From Candidatus Altimarinota bacterium (lineage in GTDB: Bacteria > Patescibacteriota > Gracilibacteria > UBA4473), in contig JAHDHX010000001.1 of the NCBI GenBank assembly GCA_020631075.1, forward strand, positions 124,001 through 188,000: a stretch of DNA of 64,000 nucleotides, given 5' to 3'. The notes below the pieces were generated by a model that did no database searches, was not told the DNA's origin, and saw only the letters and a program-made list of their open reading frames with translations. This document shows positions 41,251 to 50,256 of the stretch, one piece after another. Position numbers and translations under genes: made by a program. Position 1 is the stretch's first letter. Each line of letters opens with the position of its first letter.

Positions 41251-42012
41251 ATGAATGGTTTTGAACGTATTTCCTCATTTTTTCTCAATATGTGTAGTGG
41301 TGGAACCAAAGCGCTGATGGCCGAATTTCTCGGGACGCTGGCGCTCGTACTCGTGGGGTGTGGAACGGCCATCATGGCCGGGGCTGACATTGGCCTGCTG
41401 GGGGTGGCTTTGGCTTTCGGTCTGACGGTGACCTTTATGGCGTATGCGGTGGGGCCTTGCTCTGGTGGGCATTTCAACCCTGCGGTGTCAGTGGGTCTGG
41501 CTATGGCGGGGAAATTTAGCTGGGGGAAGGTGCCGATGTATTGGTTGGCGCAATTGGCGGGGGCTTTTGTCGCGGTGCTGGCGATCTGGCTGGTGCAAGG
41601 GGGTTCACCCACGGGTGAAATGGCAAACTTTGCTGCGAATGGGTTTGGGGACGCCTTTGGTGGGTATAGCCTGCTGTCGGCGGTGATTGCAGAAGTGGTG
41701 GCCACGTTCTTCTTCCTGACGGTGATCATTAGCACGACCAAAAAAGACTTCCCAGCGGGGATGGGTGGTCTGGTGGTGGGGCTGACGCTCTTTGTGATGA
41801 TTATGTTTATCGGGAATGTGACCAACGCGTCACTCAACCCTGCGCGGAGCATCATGCCGGCGCTGTTTGCGGGGGGGAAATTTGTGGAGCCGATCCAGCT
41901 GGCGGTCTTCATCCTTGCGCCGATTGCCGGGGCGGCCCTGGCGGGAGTGCTGATGGGGTGCTGTGACAGCTGCGACAGCGGAAGCTGCGACGTGAAAACC
42001 ATAGAAGCGTAA
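41251..42012 (+). CDS. Aquaporin (MIP family), AqpM-like filter
   Basis: A 253-residue channel with six membrane helices and both NPA boxes: GGHFNPAVSVG and NASLNPARS. Against E. coli AqpZ (filter F43, H174, T183, R189) this protein has F, I, A and R by hand alignment. The Ile in place of His is shared with archaeal AqpM, so permeation may differ from a strict water channel. The C-terminus ends CCDSCDSGSCD, an unusual Cys cluster facing the cytoplasm. Start 41251 is accepted, but the first 20 residues are not conserved and an internal ATG at 41290 is possible. Confidence 0.9.
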   Translation: MNGFERISSFFLNMCSGGTKALMAEFLGTLALVLVGCGTAIMAGADIGLLGVALAFGLTVTFMAYAVGPCSGGHFNPAVSVGLAMAGKFSWGKVPMYWLAQLAGAFVAVLAIWLVQGGSPTGEMANFAANGFGDAFGGYSLLSAVIAEVVATFFFLTVIISTTKKDFPAGMGGLVVGLTLFVMIMFIGNVTNASLNPARSIMPALFAGGKFVEPIQLAVFILAPIAGAALAGVLMGCCDSCDSGSCDVKTIEA

Positions 42013-42090
42013 CACAAACACAGAGACACAGGGGGGAAACTCTGCGCCCTCTGGCTGCCTTTGGCGGCTGGGGGGTGTTTTCTTTTCGGG

Positions 42091-42119
42091 TTGTCAGGGG
42101 GGCGAGGGGGGGGTAGAAA
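42091..42119 (+). promoter_or_regulatory. Promoter of purK
   Basis: TTGTCA, 17 bases, TAGAAA. The -10 ends 7 bases before ATG 42127, predicting a leaderless purK-purE message. Confidence 0.6.
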
Positions 42120-42126
42120 GTGGGTG

Positions 42127-43257
42127 ATGAAAAAAATAGGGATCATCGGTGGGGGGCAGCTGGGGCGGATGCTGCGAGAGGCACCGACGGCGGCGCGGTA
42201 CACGATAGGGCAACTGGTGCCGAATCTGGATTGTCCGTGTCGGAAATTTAGTAACCTGACGGTCGGTGACTGGCAAGACGCGGACACCGTCGCGGCGTGG
42301 GGGCAGGGGTATGACGTGGTGACGGTGGAGTGGGAGCACGTGAGTCGGGTGGGGCTGGAAAAACTGGAGACGATGGGGGTGGAGGTGTACCCCCAGGCGG
42401 GGGTGCTGGGGGTGATAGCGGACAAGGGGCGGCAAAAAGAATTTTATGTGGAGCGGGGGTTGCCGACGGCGGAGTATATGCTGTGGGATGGAGAAGGAGT
42501 GTTGCCCGAGGGGGTGGAGTTGCCGTGTGTGCAGAAGGCCCGCACGGGGGGGTATGACGGGCAGGGGGTGCAGGTGGTGCGCGAGTGGGGTGACCTGTGG
42601 CCGGTGCCAAGCGTGCTGGAGGAACTGGTCGAGATAGACCGTGAAGTGAGTGTGGTGGTGGCTCGTGGGGTGGGGGGGCAGATGGTGCACCTCCCGCCAG
42701 TGGGGATGGAGTTTGACCCAGTGGCGAACCTCGTGCAGTGCCTGTATGCGCCAGTGGGCCTGGCCGAAGACACGCTGAACAAATGTGTGCGGGTGGCGCG
42801 AGAGACGGCGGCGGCGTATGGGGTGGTGGGGTTGCTGGCGGTGGAGCTGTTTGTGACGAATGAGGGCAGGGTGCTGATAAACGAAGTGGCGCCACGGCCC
42901 CACAATAGCGGGCACCACACGATAGAGGCGTGTAATGTGAGCCAATATGATTTGCATTTGCGGGCGATCGCGGGGGAGGCGTTGCCCGAGCCTGCGCAAA
43001 CGTTTGGGGGGGTGGCGATGGTGAACATCCTCGGGGGAGAGGGCCACGGGGAAGCTGTCTGGCGGGGAAAATCTGTGCTGAGTGAACACCCGAATGCGAC
43101 GCTGCATGACTACGAAAAGACGATGACGAAGCCTTACCGCAAGATGGGCCATGTGACGGTGACTGCGCCGACGGTGGCTGAAGCAAAAGCGGTGGCCTTG
43201 GGTGTACAGCGGCGGCTGGAGGTGGTACCTTCGGCGGTGTCGGGGGTGAATTCTTAA
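42127..43257 (+). CDS. purK: N5-carboxyaminoimidazole ribonucleotide synthase
   Basis: A 376-residue ATP-grasp enzyme that carboxylates AIR with bicarbonate and ATP in purine synthesis. It opens MKKIGIIGGGQLGRML, with EWEHVS, KARTGGYDGQGV and VELFVTNEGRVLINEVAPRPHNSGHHTIEAC, all typical of PurK. Length is normal. ATG 42127 fits homology and promoter. It is followed by purE 15 bases on. With guaA, it shows some purine capacity; the other pur genes are not in this window. Confidence 0.95.
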   Translation: MKKIGIIGGGQLGRMLREAPTAARYTIGQLVPNLDCPCRKFSNLTVGDWQDADTVAAWGQGYDVVTVEWEHVSRVGLEKLETMGVEVYPQAGVLGVIADKGRQKEFYVERGLPTAEYMLWDGEGVLPEGVELPCVQKARTGGYDGQGVQVVREWGDLWPVPSVLEELVEIDREVSVVVARGVGGQMVHLPPVGMEFDPVANLVQCLYAPVGLAEDTLNKCVRVARETAAAYGVVGLLAVELFVTNEGRVLINEVAPRPHNSGHHTIEACNVSQYDLHLRAIAGEALPEPAQTFGGVAMVNILGGEGHGEAVWRGKSVLSEHPNATLHDYEKTMTKPYRKMGHVTVTAPTVAEAKAVALGVQRRLEVVPSAVSGVNS

Positions 43258-43272
43258 AAATTACAAAAAAGT

Positions 43273-43857
43273 ATGACCACGAAAGCTGAGCAAGAAACGG
43301 CGCTGGCGCTGACGACCCCAGTGGTGGGGGTGGTGATGGGGAGTAAGTCTGACTTGGTGGTGATGCAGGAGGCGACGAAGGTGCTGGACGCGCTGGGGGT
43401 GATGTATGAACGGACGGTGGTGAGCGCGCACCGCACGCCAGAGAGGATGTATGAGTACGCCAAGTCGGCCCGTGAGCGGGGACTGAAAGTGATCATTGCC
43501 GGGGCGGGGGGCGCGGCCCACTTGCCCGGGATGGTGGCCAGTCTGACGACGCTGCCCGTGGTGGGGGTGCCAGTGAAGTCGAGTAACTCGATTGCGGGGA
43601 TAGACTCGTTGCTGTCGATCGTGCAGATGCCCGGTGGGGTGCCAGTGGCTACGGTGGCGGTCAACGGAGCGAAGAATGCGGGGATATTGGCGGCGCAGAT
43701 AGTAGGAACGAGCTGCCCCGTGACGGCCAAGAAGTTGGCTGAGCACAAAGCGGAAATGGAAGCGAAAGTGCTGTCAACGGTGGGGGAAGTGGAAAAGCAA
43801 TCCGCCAGTGGGGGGAAGAAGGGGTGGCTGGGGAGTATATTTGGGAAGCGGGGGTAG
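43273..43857 (+). CDS. purE: N5-carboxyaminoimidazole ribonucleotide mutase
   Basis: A 194-residue protein. [54 protein letters not shown] and [11 protein letters not shown] are the PurE core, which moves the carboxylate of N5-CAIR to C4. About 25 extra residues at the C-terminus ([21 protein letters not shown]) are not part of the fold. It follows purK as usual. Confidence 0.95.
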   Translation: MTTKAEQETALALTTPVVGVVMGSKSDLVVMQEATKVLDALGVMYERTVVSAHRTPERMYEYAKSARERGLKVIIAGAGGAAHLPGMVASLTTLPVVGVPVKSSNSIAGIDSLLSIVQMPGGVPVATVAVNGAKNAGILAAQIVGTSCPVTAKKLAEHKAEMEAKVLSTVGEVEKQSASGGKKGWLGSIFGKRG

Positions 43858-43860
43858 GGG

Positions 43861-44229
43861 ATGCTGGAACGTGCACTGATGGAAGCGGCGCTGGGGGTGC
43901 TGGGCAAAAAAACGAACCATACGGCCCAGTGGGGAACCGTGGCGTGTGCGCTGCGGGCGGCGAACGGGAGGGTGTATCGCGGGGTGTGCATTGACCTGCG
44001 GTGTAGTCTGGGTGCCTGCGCGGAACAAGTGGCGGCGGGGCAGATGGTCACTGACGGGGAAACGCGCGTCAACGCGCTGGTGTGCCTGCGGCAAACGGCT
44101 GCTGGGTATGAATACTTGAAGCCGTGTGGGAAGTGTCAGGAGTATCTGGCGCAGCTGGACCCCGCGAACCGTGAGACGCTGGTCGTCTGCGGGGAAGAGG
44201 CGGTGGAGCGGCTAGGGGAGGGGGCCTAG
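43861..44229 (+). CDS. cdd: Cytidine deaminase-like protein
   Basis: A 122-residue zinc-dependent deaminase. CAEQVAAGQM gives the CAE motif (Cys ligand and catalytic Glu) and PCGKCQEYL gives the other two Cys ligands, the arrangement of tetrameric cytidine deaminases. The N-terminal NxxxxE-like substrate loop is not obvious, so the substrate could be another nucleoside or a blasticidin-like compound. It begins 3 bases after purE, probably in the same operon. Its stop codon shares the palindrome CTAG with the stop of the converging transketolase gene. Confidence 0.82.
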   Translation: MLERALMEAALGVLGKKTNHTAQWGTVACALRAANGRVYRGVCIDLRCSLGACAEQVAAGQMVTDGETRVNALVCLRQTAAGYEYLKPCGKCQEYLAQLDPANRETLVVCGEEAVERLGEGA

Positions 44230-46136
44230 GGGAGAGTTTTCAAGGCTTTGATGATGCCGTCACTGTCTATGCCGGCCATGGCGTAGAGCTGGGCGCTGGT
44301 GCCTGAGAGCTGGTAGCCCGTGACGGCGACGGACTGAAAGTGCTGCAAGGGGATGCCCTGCTGCGCGGCGTGTAGAGCGACGGCGGCGGCGAGGCCGCTG
44401 GGGGCGCAGTGGTCCTCGACCGTGATGACTCTGTGGGTTTTGCGGAGGGAGGCGGTGAGGGTGTCGTCGAATTGCTTGATGCTGCTGGCGATGATGATTT
44501 CGGCGTCTATGGCGCTGGCCTTACGCGCGAGGAGGGCTTCGCCAGCGAGGGCACCTGAAGTGACGATGGTCACGGACTGACCCTCGCGCAGGCGGTCGCA
44601 CCGACCGTAGGTGTAGACGTAGTCGGGGCCGAAGAAGGGTTGGCCGTCTTCGGTCAGCAAAATGGGGAACTTATGCCGGCCCATGCGGACGTAGAAGTTG
44701 CCGTAGTGGGTGCCGATGTAGCGGATGATGCGGTCGCAGTGGTTGGCGTCGGCGGGTTCGATGACGTGGGTGTCGAACATCCCCAAGAAGGAGCCCATGT
44801 CGTCGATGGCCTGATGGGTGGGGCCGTCCTCGCCGACGCTGAGGCCACAGTGGGTGGCGACCATTTTGACGTTGGCGTGGTTGATGTCGTTGACGCGGGC
44901 TTGGTCTTTGGCGCGGGAGGACATAAACGCGCCGAAGGTCGAGCAAAAGGGCACGAAGCCGTGCAAGCTGAGGCCACCCGAGAGGCTGACCATTTGCTGC
45001 TCGCAGATGCCGCACTCGATGAATTGCTGGGGGTGGTCTTTCTTCACGCCGGTGGTCTTGACCGAGCCGCCGACGTCTGCGGTGAGGGCGAGGACGGTGG
45101 GGTTGGCGGCGGCGAGGTCAGCGAGGGCGGCGCCGTAGGCACTGCGGCAGTCTGTCATGGTGCCAGCGTCGTAGACCCGTGGGGTGCCCGCGGACAACCC
45201 CTGTAGGGGGCTGAGTGAAGCGGGGGAAGGGTGCAGGGTGGGGCGGAAGGCGCGGTCGGCTTGGAAGTTTTTGAGGATTTGCTCTTGGTCAGGAGTGAGG
45301 GCGAGGCGGTCGAGCTCGGGTTGGGCTTGGTCGGGTTTAGGGGCTTTGCCGTGCCAGGCGGAGGACTTGGCTTCGCCAGTGGCCTGCATGAACTCGATCC
45401 CTTGACCCATGACCGTCTGGCCGACGATGCAGGTGGGGCGGTCGGACTGGGTGGCGGTGTGGTAGGCGGCCCAGATGGCTTCGGGGTCGTGGCCGTTGAT
45501 CTCGAGAACATTCCACCGATGGGCGCGGAAGATGGCGGGGATGTCGATGGGGACGATGGCGTCGAGGGAGTCAGTGAGTTGGACTTCGTTAAAATCAACG
45601 AGGACGGTGAAATTTTTGAGGTTTTCTTTGGCGGCGAAAAGCGCCATCTCGTGGATTTGGCCTTCTTGGGCTTCGCCGTCGCCGATCATGGCCCAGACGT
45701 GGCGGTCGGTGCTTTTGAGCTTCTCAGCCAGGGCGAACCCGCTGGCGGCGCTGACCCCCACGCCCAGTGGCCCAGTGCCGAACCAGATGCCCGGGACGTG
45801 CCGCGTGACGTGGCCTTCATAGGGGTGGCCTGCTTTGCGGAAATTAGCCACGACCTCGTCACGGTCGATGACGCCGCACTCGGCCAGCAGGGCGTAGACG
45901 GCGGGTGAAATGTGGCCGTTGCTGACGACGAGGACTTCGTCGGTGTGGGTGAGCCGCCAGCAGTAGAGTGTGGCGAGCATGTCGAGGGCGCTGAGCGCGC
46001 CACCTGGGTGGCCTGACTGGGCGTTGGTGACCATGTGCAAAATGTCGTGGCGGCAGGCCTGACGGAAGACTTCATAAAAGGCGAGGCGGTCAGCACCGAG
46101 GGGTTGGCCGAGGGTGGGGCGGGAGAAATCAAACAT
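44226..46136 (-). CDS. tkt: Transketolase
   Basis: A 636-residue enzyme of the pentose phosphate pathway, moving two-carbon units with thiamine diphosphate. NAQSGHPGGALSALD, GTGPLGVGVSAASGFA, the ThDP motif GDGEAQEGQIHE...VDFNE, and the pyrimidine-domain IECGICEQQMVSLSGGLSLHG are all present. Erythrose 4-phosphate from this reaction feeds the DAHP synthase encoded at 1.9 kb. The start is uncertain: I chose ATG 46136 (MFDFSRPTLG), and the track's 46178 is an alternative. Confidence 0.94.
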   Translation of the reverse strand: MFDFSRPTLGQPLGADRLAFYEVFRQACRHDILHMVTNAQSGHPGGALSALDMLATLYCWRLTHTDEVLVVSNGHISPAVYALLAECGVIDRDEVVANFRKAGHPYEGHVTRHVPGIWFGTGPLGVGVSAASGFALAEKLKSTDRHVWAMIGDGEAQEGQIHEMALFAAKENLKNFTVLVDFNEVQLTDSLDAIVPIDIPAIFRAHRWNVLEINGHDPEAIWAAYHTATQSDRPTCIVGQTVMGQGIEFMQATGEAKSSAWHGKAPKPDQAQPELDRLALTPDQEQILKNFQADRAFRPTLHPSPASLSPLQGLSAGTPRVYDAGTMTDCRSAYGAALADLAAANPTVLALTADVGGSVKTTGVKKDHPQQFIECGICEQQMVSLSGGLSLHGFVPFCSTFGAFMSSRAKDQARVNDINHANVKMVATHCGLSVGEDGPTHQAIDDMGSFLGMFDTHVIEPADANHCDRIIRYIGTHYGNFYVRMGRHKFPILLTEDGQPFFGPDYVYTYGRCDRLREGQSVTIVTSGALAGEALLARKASAIDAEIIIASSIKQFDDTLTASLRKTHRVITVEDHCAPSGLAAAVALHAAQQGIPLQHFQSVAVTGYQLSGTSAQLYAMAGIDSDGIIKALKTLP

Positions 46137-46192
46137 GGGCGAATAGTGGGGACAGCGGAGAAGGAGTGACTTTTTCAAGAGAATGATACACT

Positions 46193-47110
46193 ATGGGGGT
46201 GTTTGGTTCACTGAAAAATATGATGGAATTTTGGGATGGGGCGTACCTGCTGGCTTCACTGAAAAGTTGGTTTGAAATTTTGCTCATGTATGGGCTGGTC
46301 GTTATACCTTTTATGGTGCTGGGGTGGCTGTGGTCGCTGTGGCGAGGACGGGCGGATCATGTGGACATGATGTGGGGGTTGGGTTTTGTGCTGATGGTGT
46401 GGAGTGTGGTGGGGGCGTATTCTTTCCTGCAGTGGTCTACTCCTGAAGGGATACGCGGGGTGCCTTTGCCGGCTATGACGTATAAGTATCTGCTGTTTGC
46501 GGGGCTGGTGACGCTGTGGGGGGGGCGGTTGGCGGGGTACATAGCGCTGCGGGGGCGGGGAAAACCCGAAGACTGGCGGTACGCCAACTGGCGGCGTGAC
46601 TGGGGGAAGCACTTCTGGTGGCGGAGTTTGTTGCAGATCTTTCTGTTGCAAGGGCTAATAATGCTCGTGATGGGGGCGCCGCTGATGATGGAGGGGACGC
46701 GGAATTTGATATTCTTGGGGGATGAGATGGGGGTGTCTGGAATGGTGAAATTTTGGCTGGGAGGAGGGTTGGCGCTGGGGGGGATACTCTTTGAAGCGGT
46801 GGCGGACTGGCAGTTGTATACATTCAAGCAGAAACCTGAAAATAAGGGGCAGGTGCTGGATGCTGGCCTGTGGGGGTGGTCGCGGCACCCGAATTATTTC
46901 GGGGAAATAGTCATCTGGTGGGGGTTGTGGGTGATGGTAGGGGGGACGGTGGGGACGGTCTTGTCGCCGTTGCTTATAACCTTCCTTCTGGTGCGGGTGA
47001 GTGGGGTGGCGATGACGGAGCGGCGGTATGCGGGGGATGATGACTATAGCCGCTATAAACGGCGGGTGAGCGCGCTGGTGCCGTGGTGGCCGAAAAAACA
47101 GGCCGAGTGA
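46193..47110 (+). CDS. DUF1295 membrane protein (steroid 5-alpha-reductase-like fold)
   Basis: A 305-residue protein with about seven membrane helices. The C-terminal signature LWGWSRHPNYFGEIVIWWGLWV matches DUF1295 and related isoprenylcysteine methyltransferase-like or reductase-like enzymes, where this segment binds the cofactor. The function is unknown. The first ATG (46193) directly abuts a -10-like TACACT (46187-46192), so the true start may be GTG 46199, 6 bases after the box. The two choices differ by two residues. Confidence 0.82.
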   Translation: MGVFGSLKNMMEFWDGAYLLASLKSWFEILLMYGLVVIPFMVLGWLWSLWRGRADHVDMMWGLGFVLMVWSVVGAYSFLQWSTPEGIRGVPLPAMTYKYLLFAGLVTLWGGRLAGYIALRGRGKPEDWRYANWRRDWGKHFWWRSLLQIFLLQGLIMLVMGAPLMMEGTRNLIFLGDEMGVSGMVKFWLGGGLALGGILFEAVADWQLYTFKQKPENKGQVLDAGLWGWSRHPNYFGEIVIWWGLWVMVGGTVGTVLSPLLITFLLVRVSGVAMTERRYAGDDDYSRYKRRVSALVPWWPKKQAE

Positions 47111-47159
47111 GGGGCCAGTGGGTGGACGAGCAAAGCGGTGAGGAGTAGGGTATGGGGTG

Positions 47160-48683
47160 ATGCTGGCAAAAATACGGTCGTTGAATGTGTTTGGCCTGAC
47201 GGTGGACCCAGTAGAAATACAGGTGGATGTGCAGCGGGGTTTACCGAGCTTTAGCGTGGTGGGGCTGCCCGACGCGGCCGTGCAAGAGTCGCGCGAGCGG
47301 GTGCGGACGGCGCTGATAAACTCTGGGTTTACCTTCCCGCGGCAGAAGGTGGTGGTAAACCTCGCGCCAGCGGACCTGAAAAAATCTGGGGCGCGGTTTG
47401 ACCTTGGGGTGGGGGTGGGGATCTTACACAGTACGGGCGAAATAACCCTGGCGGACTGGGACACGGCGGGGTTTGTGGGGGAGCTAAGCTTTGACGGGAC
47501 CGTGCGGGCAGTGAGTGGAGTGCTGCCGACGGTGGTAGCGGCGAAGAAGCTGGGGTTTGCGAGTGTGTATGTGCCAGCGGCCAACGCGCGGGAGGCGGCG
47601 CTGATAGACGGAATAGATGTGTATAGCGTGGAGAATCTGACCCAGCTGGTGGGGCACCTGCGCGGGGATGCGCCGCTGACCCCCGAGCCGATGGCAGACC
47701 TGACCACGGTGCTGGTGCCGCCGAGTGGGGAGCGAGATATGGCGCACATTCAGGGGCAAGAACACGCGAAGCGGGCGATGGAGATAGCCGCGGCGGGGGG
47801 GCACAACATCCTCATGGTGGGGCCACCCGGGAGTGGGAAGACGATGCTGGCGAAGGCGTTTGGGACGATCTTGCCCCGACTGTCGATCGATGAGGCACTG
47901 GAGGTGACGGAGGTGCACTCCGTGGCGGGGTTGCTGGACCCCGAAGAGCCCGTGGTGCGACGGCGGCCTTTCCGCTCGGTGCACCACACGGCGAGTGCGG
48001 TGGCGATCATTGGTGGAGGGAACCCGCCGCGCCCCGGAGAAATATCGCTCTCGCATCGAGGGGTACTCTTCCTTGATGAGTTCCCTGAGTTTGCGGTGAA
48101 GACACTGGAGACGCTGCGACAGCCGCTGGAAGATGGGGTGGTGACGGTGTCACGCGCGTCGGGGACGTGCCAGTTCCCTGCGCAGATCACGCTGGTGGCG
48201 GCGATGAACCCGTGCCCGTGTGGGTTTTTGGATGATCCTGAAAAAAACTGTGTGTGCACGGCCAACCAGATAGCGCGGTACCAAGCGAAACTTTCGGGGC
48301 CGTTGCTCGACCGCATTGACCTGCACGTGCAGGTGCCGCGGGTATCTTTTGACAAGCTGGCGGGACGGGGGACTTTGGCGGAGCATTCGGAGAGTATCCG
48401 CGCGCGGGTGGAAGAGGCGCGAAACCGACAGCTGGCGCGGTTTGCGGGGATGGAGGGGCTGGTGTGTAATGCGGATATGACTTCGCCGTTGATCAAACAG
48501 CACTGTGTAGTGGGCGACGAGGCGGGGAGCCTGCTGCAAAGTGCGGTGCAACAAATGAACCTGAGCGGGCGGGCGTATTTCCGCATCCTCAAGCTGGCGC
48601 GGACGATTGCTGACCTGGCGGGGAGTGATGAGATTAGCCTGACGCACGTGGCGGAGGCGATTAGTTACCGTGAGGGGGCATAG
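47160..48683 (+). CDS. comM: ComM/YifB Mg-chelatase-like AAA+ ATPase
   Basis: A 507-residue protein. The N-terminal Lon-protease-like domain (LPSFSVVGLPDAAVQESRERVR) is followed by an AAA+ domain with Walker A GPPGSGKTMLAK, Walker B LFLDEFPEF and the conserved MNPCPCG, then the C-terminal Mg-chelatase lid. ComM is a hexameric helicase that extends branch migration in natural transformation. A ComEC-like gene at 61.7 kb makes DNA uptake plausible. TAGGGT ends 8 bases before ATG 47160. Confidence 0.92.
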   Translation: MLAKIRSLNVFGLTVDPVEIQVDVQRGLPSFSVVGLPDAAVQESRERVRTALINSGFTFPRQKVVVNLAPADLKKSGARFDLGVGVGILHSTGEITLADWDTAGFVGELSFDGTVRAVSGVLPTVVAAKKLGFASVYVPAANAREAALIDGIDVYSVENLTQLVGHLRGDAPLTPEPMADLTTVLVPPSGERDMAHIQGQEHAKRAMEIAAAGGHNILMVGPPGSGKTMLAKAFGTILPRLSIDEALEVTEVHSVAGLLDPEEPVVRRRPFRSVHHTASAVAIIGGGNPPRPGEISLSHRGVLFLDEFPEFAVKTLETLRQPLEDGVVTVSRASGTCQFPAQITLVAAMNPCPCGFLDDPEKNCVCTANQIARYQAKLSGPLLDRIDLHVQVPRVSFDKLAGRGTLAEHSESIRARVEEARNRQLARFAGMEGLVCNADMTSPLIKQHCVVGDEAGSLLQSAVQQMNLSGRAYFRILKLARTIADLAGSDEISLTHVAEAISYREGA

Positions 48684-48703
48684 GGGGAGATATAATTTTG
48701 AAA

Positions 48704-49204
48704 ATGCATAAACGTATAACGCAGTTTCTGGATCGGCATACTCGTCAGATGTTTGACGTGGATAAAGGCCAACTCAAAGAATTTCCCCGACCAGTGATCT
48801 GGTGGGTGTATTTGATGAGTATGAGTGTGCTGTTGCAGGGGTTGGCGGATATAGTGCTGAAAGTGGGGGGGTATGCGGGGGTGATGGTGAAATTTCCGTG
48901 GCGGATGGATTTTTTATTTCTCACGGTGATATCTGTTTTGATGGGGTATCAAACCTTGATCGGTATGCGGAGGCGGGAGCTGGATGTGACGCGGAATTCG
49001 GTGCAGATTGGTTTATTGGTTGAAATTGGCCTGGTGGTGGGGGACGTGTACTTCGTACTTCAAAATTATGACTGGTTGCCTGAGGCTTTGGTGATCCGTG
49101 CACCGTTTATTGTTTTCACGACTCTTAATATATTTATCTTGCTCTATATTGTTTGGAAGTTGAGCTTGTTTCGTGATGTGAACGGGGAGTGGAAAGTTTT
49201 TTGA
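48704..49204 (+). CDS. Four-helix membrane protein of unknown function
   Basis: A 166-residue protein with a basic N-terminus (HKRITQFLDRHTRQMF) and four hydrophobic helices. Its layout resembles DUF2127-like small membrane proteins, but no diagnostic motif is visible. AT-richer than its neighbours. It starts 20 bases after comM; TTG 48698 is an alternative start. Confidence 0.6.
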   Translation: MHKRITQFLDRHTRQMFDVDKGQLKEFPRPVIWWVYLMSMSVLLQGLADIVLKVGGYAGVMVKFPWRMDFLFLTVISVLMGYQTLIGMRRRELDVTRNSVQIGLLVEIGLVVGDVYFVLQNYDWLPEALVIRAPFIVFTTLNIFILLYIVWKLSLFRDVNGEWKVF

Positions 49205-49266
49205 AGATATTTCTGTTTCCTCTAATCAGTTTTTTTGCTTCGGTGAGGTGGTGTAGGGGAGTGTTT

Positions 49267-50256
49267 TTAGCTTTGTTCAGCGATGTAGTGTAGGCCTGCG
49301 TCTAGGGCGGGGAGGGCGTCTTTGTTGACTTTGGTTTCATGAGCACCATTAGGACCAACCATCATTAGTTTGACATTATTGTTGGCGAGACTGTTGAGGT
49401 CTTCAGCATGTCGAGTCATTTCGTCTAGAAATGCACTTCGGGCGCTGAAAATTTGCTTTGAATCTAGTCCCATAAAATGTGTGTATTTGGGTTTGTCTTT
49501 GGCGAGTTGGAAGTCTTTGGCGGTGGCAATGATCTGCTCGGCGGGGAGGTCCAGGGTGACGACAACATTCAGGCTGCGGCGGAGGTTGAACTCGATGACG
49601 TTGACGCTGTCGAGAAATGACTCGGTGATGTGGGTGGGGGCGATGCCCAGCTGCTGCGAGACCATGCGGGAGACAAACTGGCTGAGGTCTTTGCTGACGG
49701 TCATGAGACCTTGCTCGGTGTTGGTTTTGATCTCGGCCTGGTTGCTAGGGGCGTAGGCCTGCGTGATGCCGAAGGTGAGCATGTCGGGGGCGTTGCCGGC
49801 GTCTTTGGCGCGGCCACTGGCGATGAGTTGGCCGTCGGTGCTGACGATGGTGGCGGAGACGGTCGACTGGGAGGGGAAGTCGTTGGCCTGGCCAGAAGCT
49901 ATTTGTTTGAGGATGGACTGGTGCGCTTTGGGGTTGGCTTTGAGGGCGTCCCACTGGGCGGTGAAGTCCGGGTAGTTGGACTGGGTACAGAGTATATCTA
50001 CTGTTTTGGCTTGGGGAATGTCGAGGACGAAATCGGCCGAAGGAAGGACTCTGTCGCCGCTGAGTTGGGCGTATTTGGCCTGGAGCTCGCTGAAATTGGC
50101 TGGTTTGGGGAGATCAGATAGCACGTTTTGGCTGATGTTGTCCTTGGTATGGAACTGGACAGCATGAAGCGGGTATTTCTTTTCACTTCGCTGGTAGAGC
50201 GGAATGACACCACTGTAGGGATCAGTTTCGTAGCCGTAGAAATTTTCAAGAGACAT
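49267..50256 (-). CDS. Soluble protein of unknown function, 329 aa
   Basis: It opens MSLENFYGYETDPYSGVIPLY and has no signal peptide or membrane helix. The central part has alternating strand-like segments (VSATIVSTDGQLIASG, NVIEFNLRRSLNVVVTLDL) and the end has NNNVKLMMVGPNGAHETKVN. I do not recognise a family; a Nudix-like strand pattern was considered but the Nudix box is absent. It has its own promoter (TTGACT-16-TACCCT, 7 bases before ATG) framed by an inverted repeat, so it is probably tightly controlled. Confidence 0.7.
   Translation of the reverse strand: MSLENFYGYETDPYSGVIPLYQRSEKKYPLHAVQFHTKDNISQNVLSDLPKPANFSELQAKYAQLSGDRVLPSADFVLDIPQAKTVDILCTQSNYPDFTAQWDALKANPKAHQSILKQIASGQANDFPSQSTVSATIVSTDGQLIASGRAKDAGNAPDMLTFGITQAYAPSNQAEIKTNTEQGLMTVSKDLSQFVSRMVSQQLGIAPTHITESFLDSVNVIEFNLRRSLNVVVTLDLPAEQIIATAKDFQLAKDKPKYTHFMGLDSKQIFSARSAFLDEMTRHAEDLNSLANNNVKLMMVGPNGAHETKVNKDALPALDAGLHYIAEQS

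Noticed and set aside
40788-42425. 545-codon minus-strand frame
   Set aside because: It runs antisense through the aquaporin and the start of purK, and only its last 101 codons look like a protein with a promoter-placed start. The rest is shadow.
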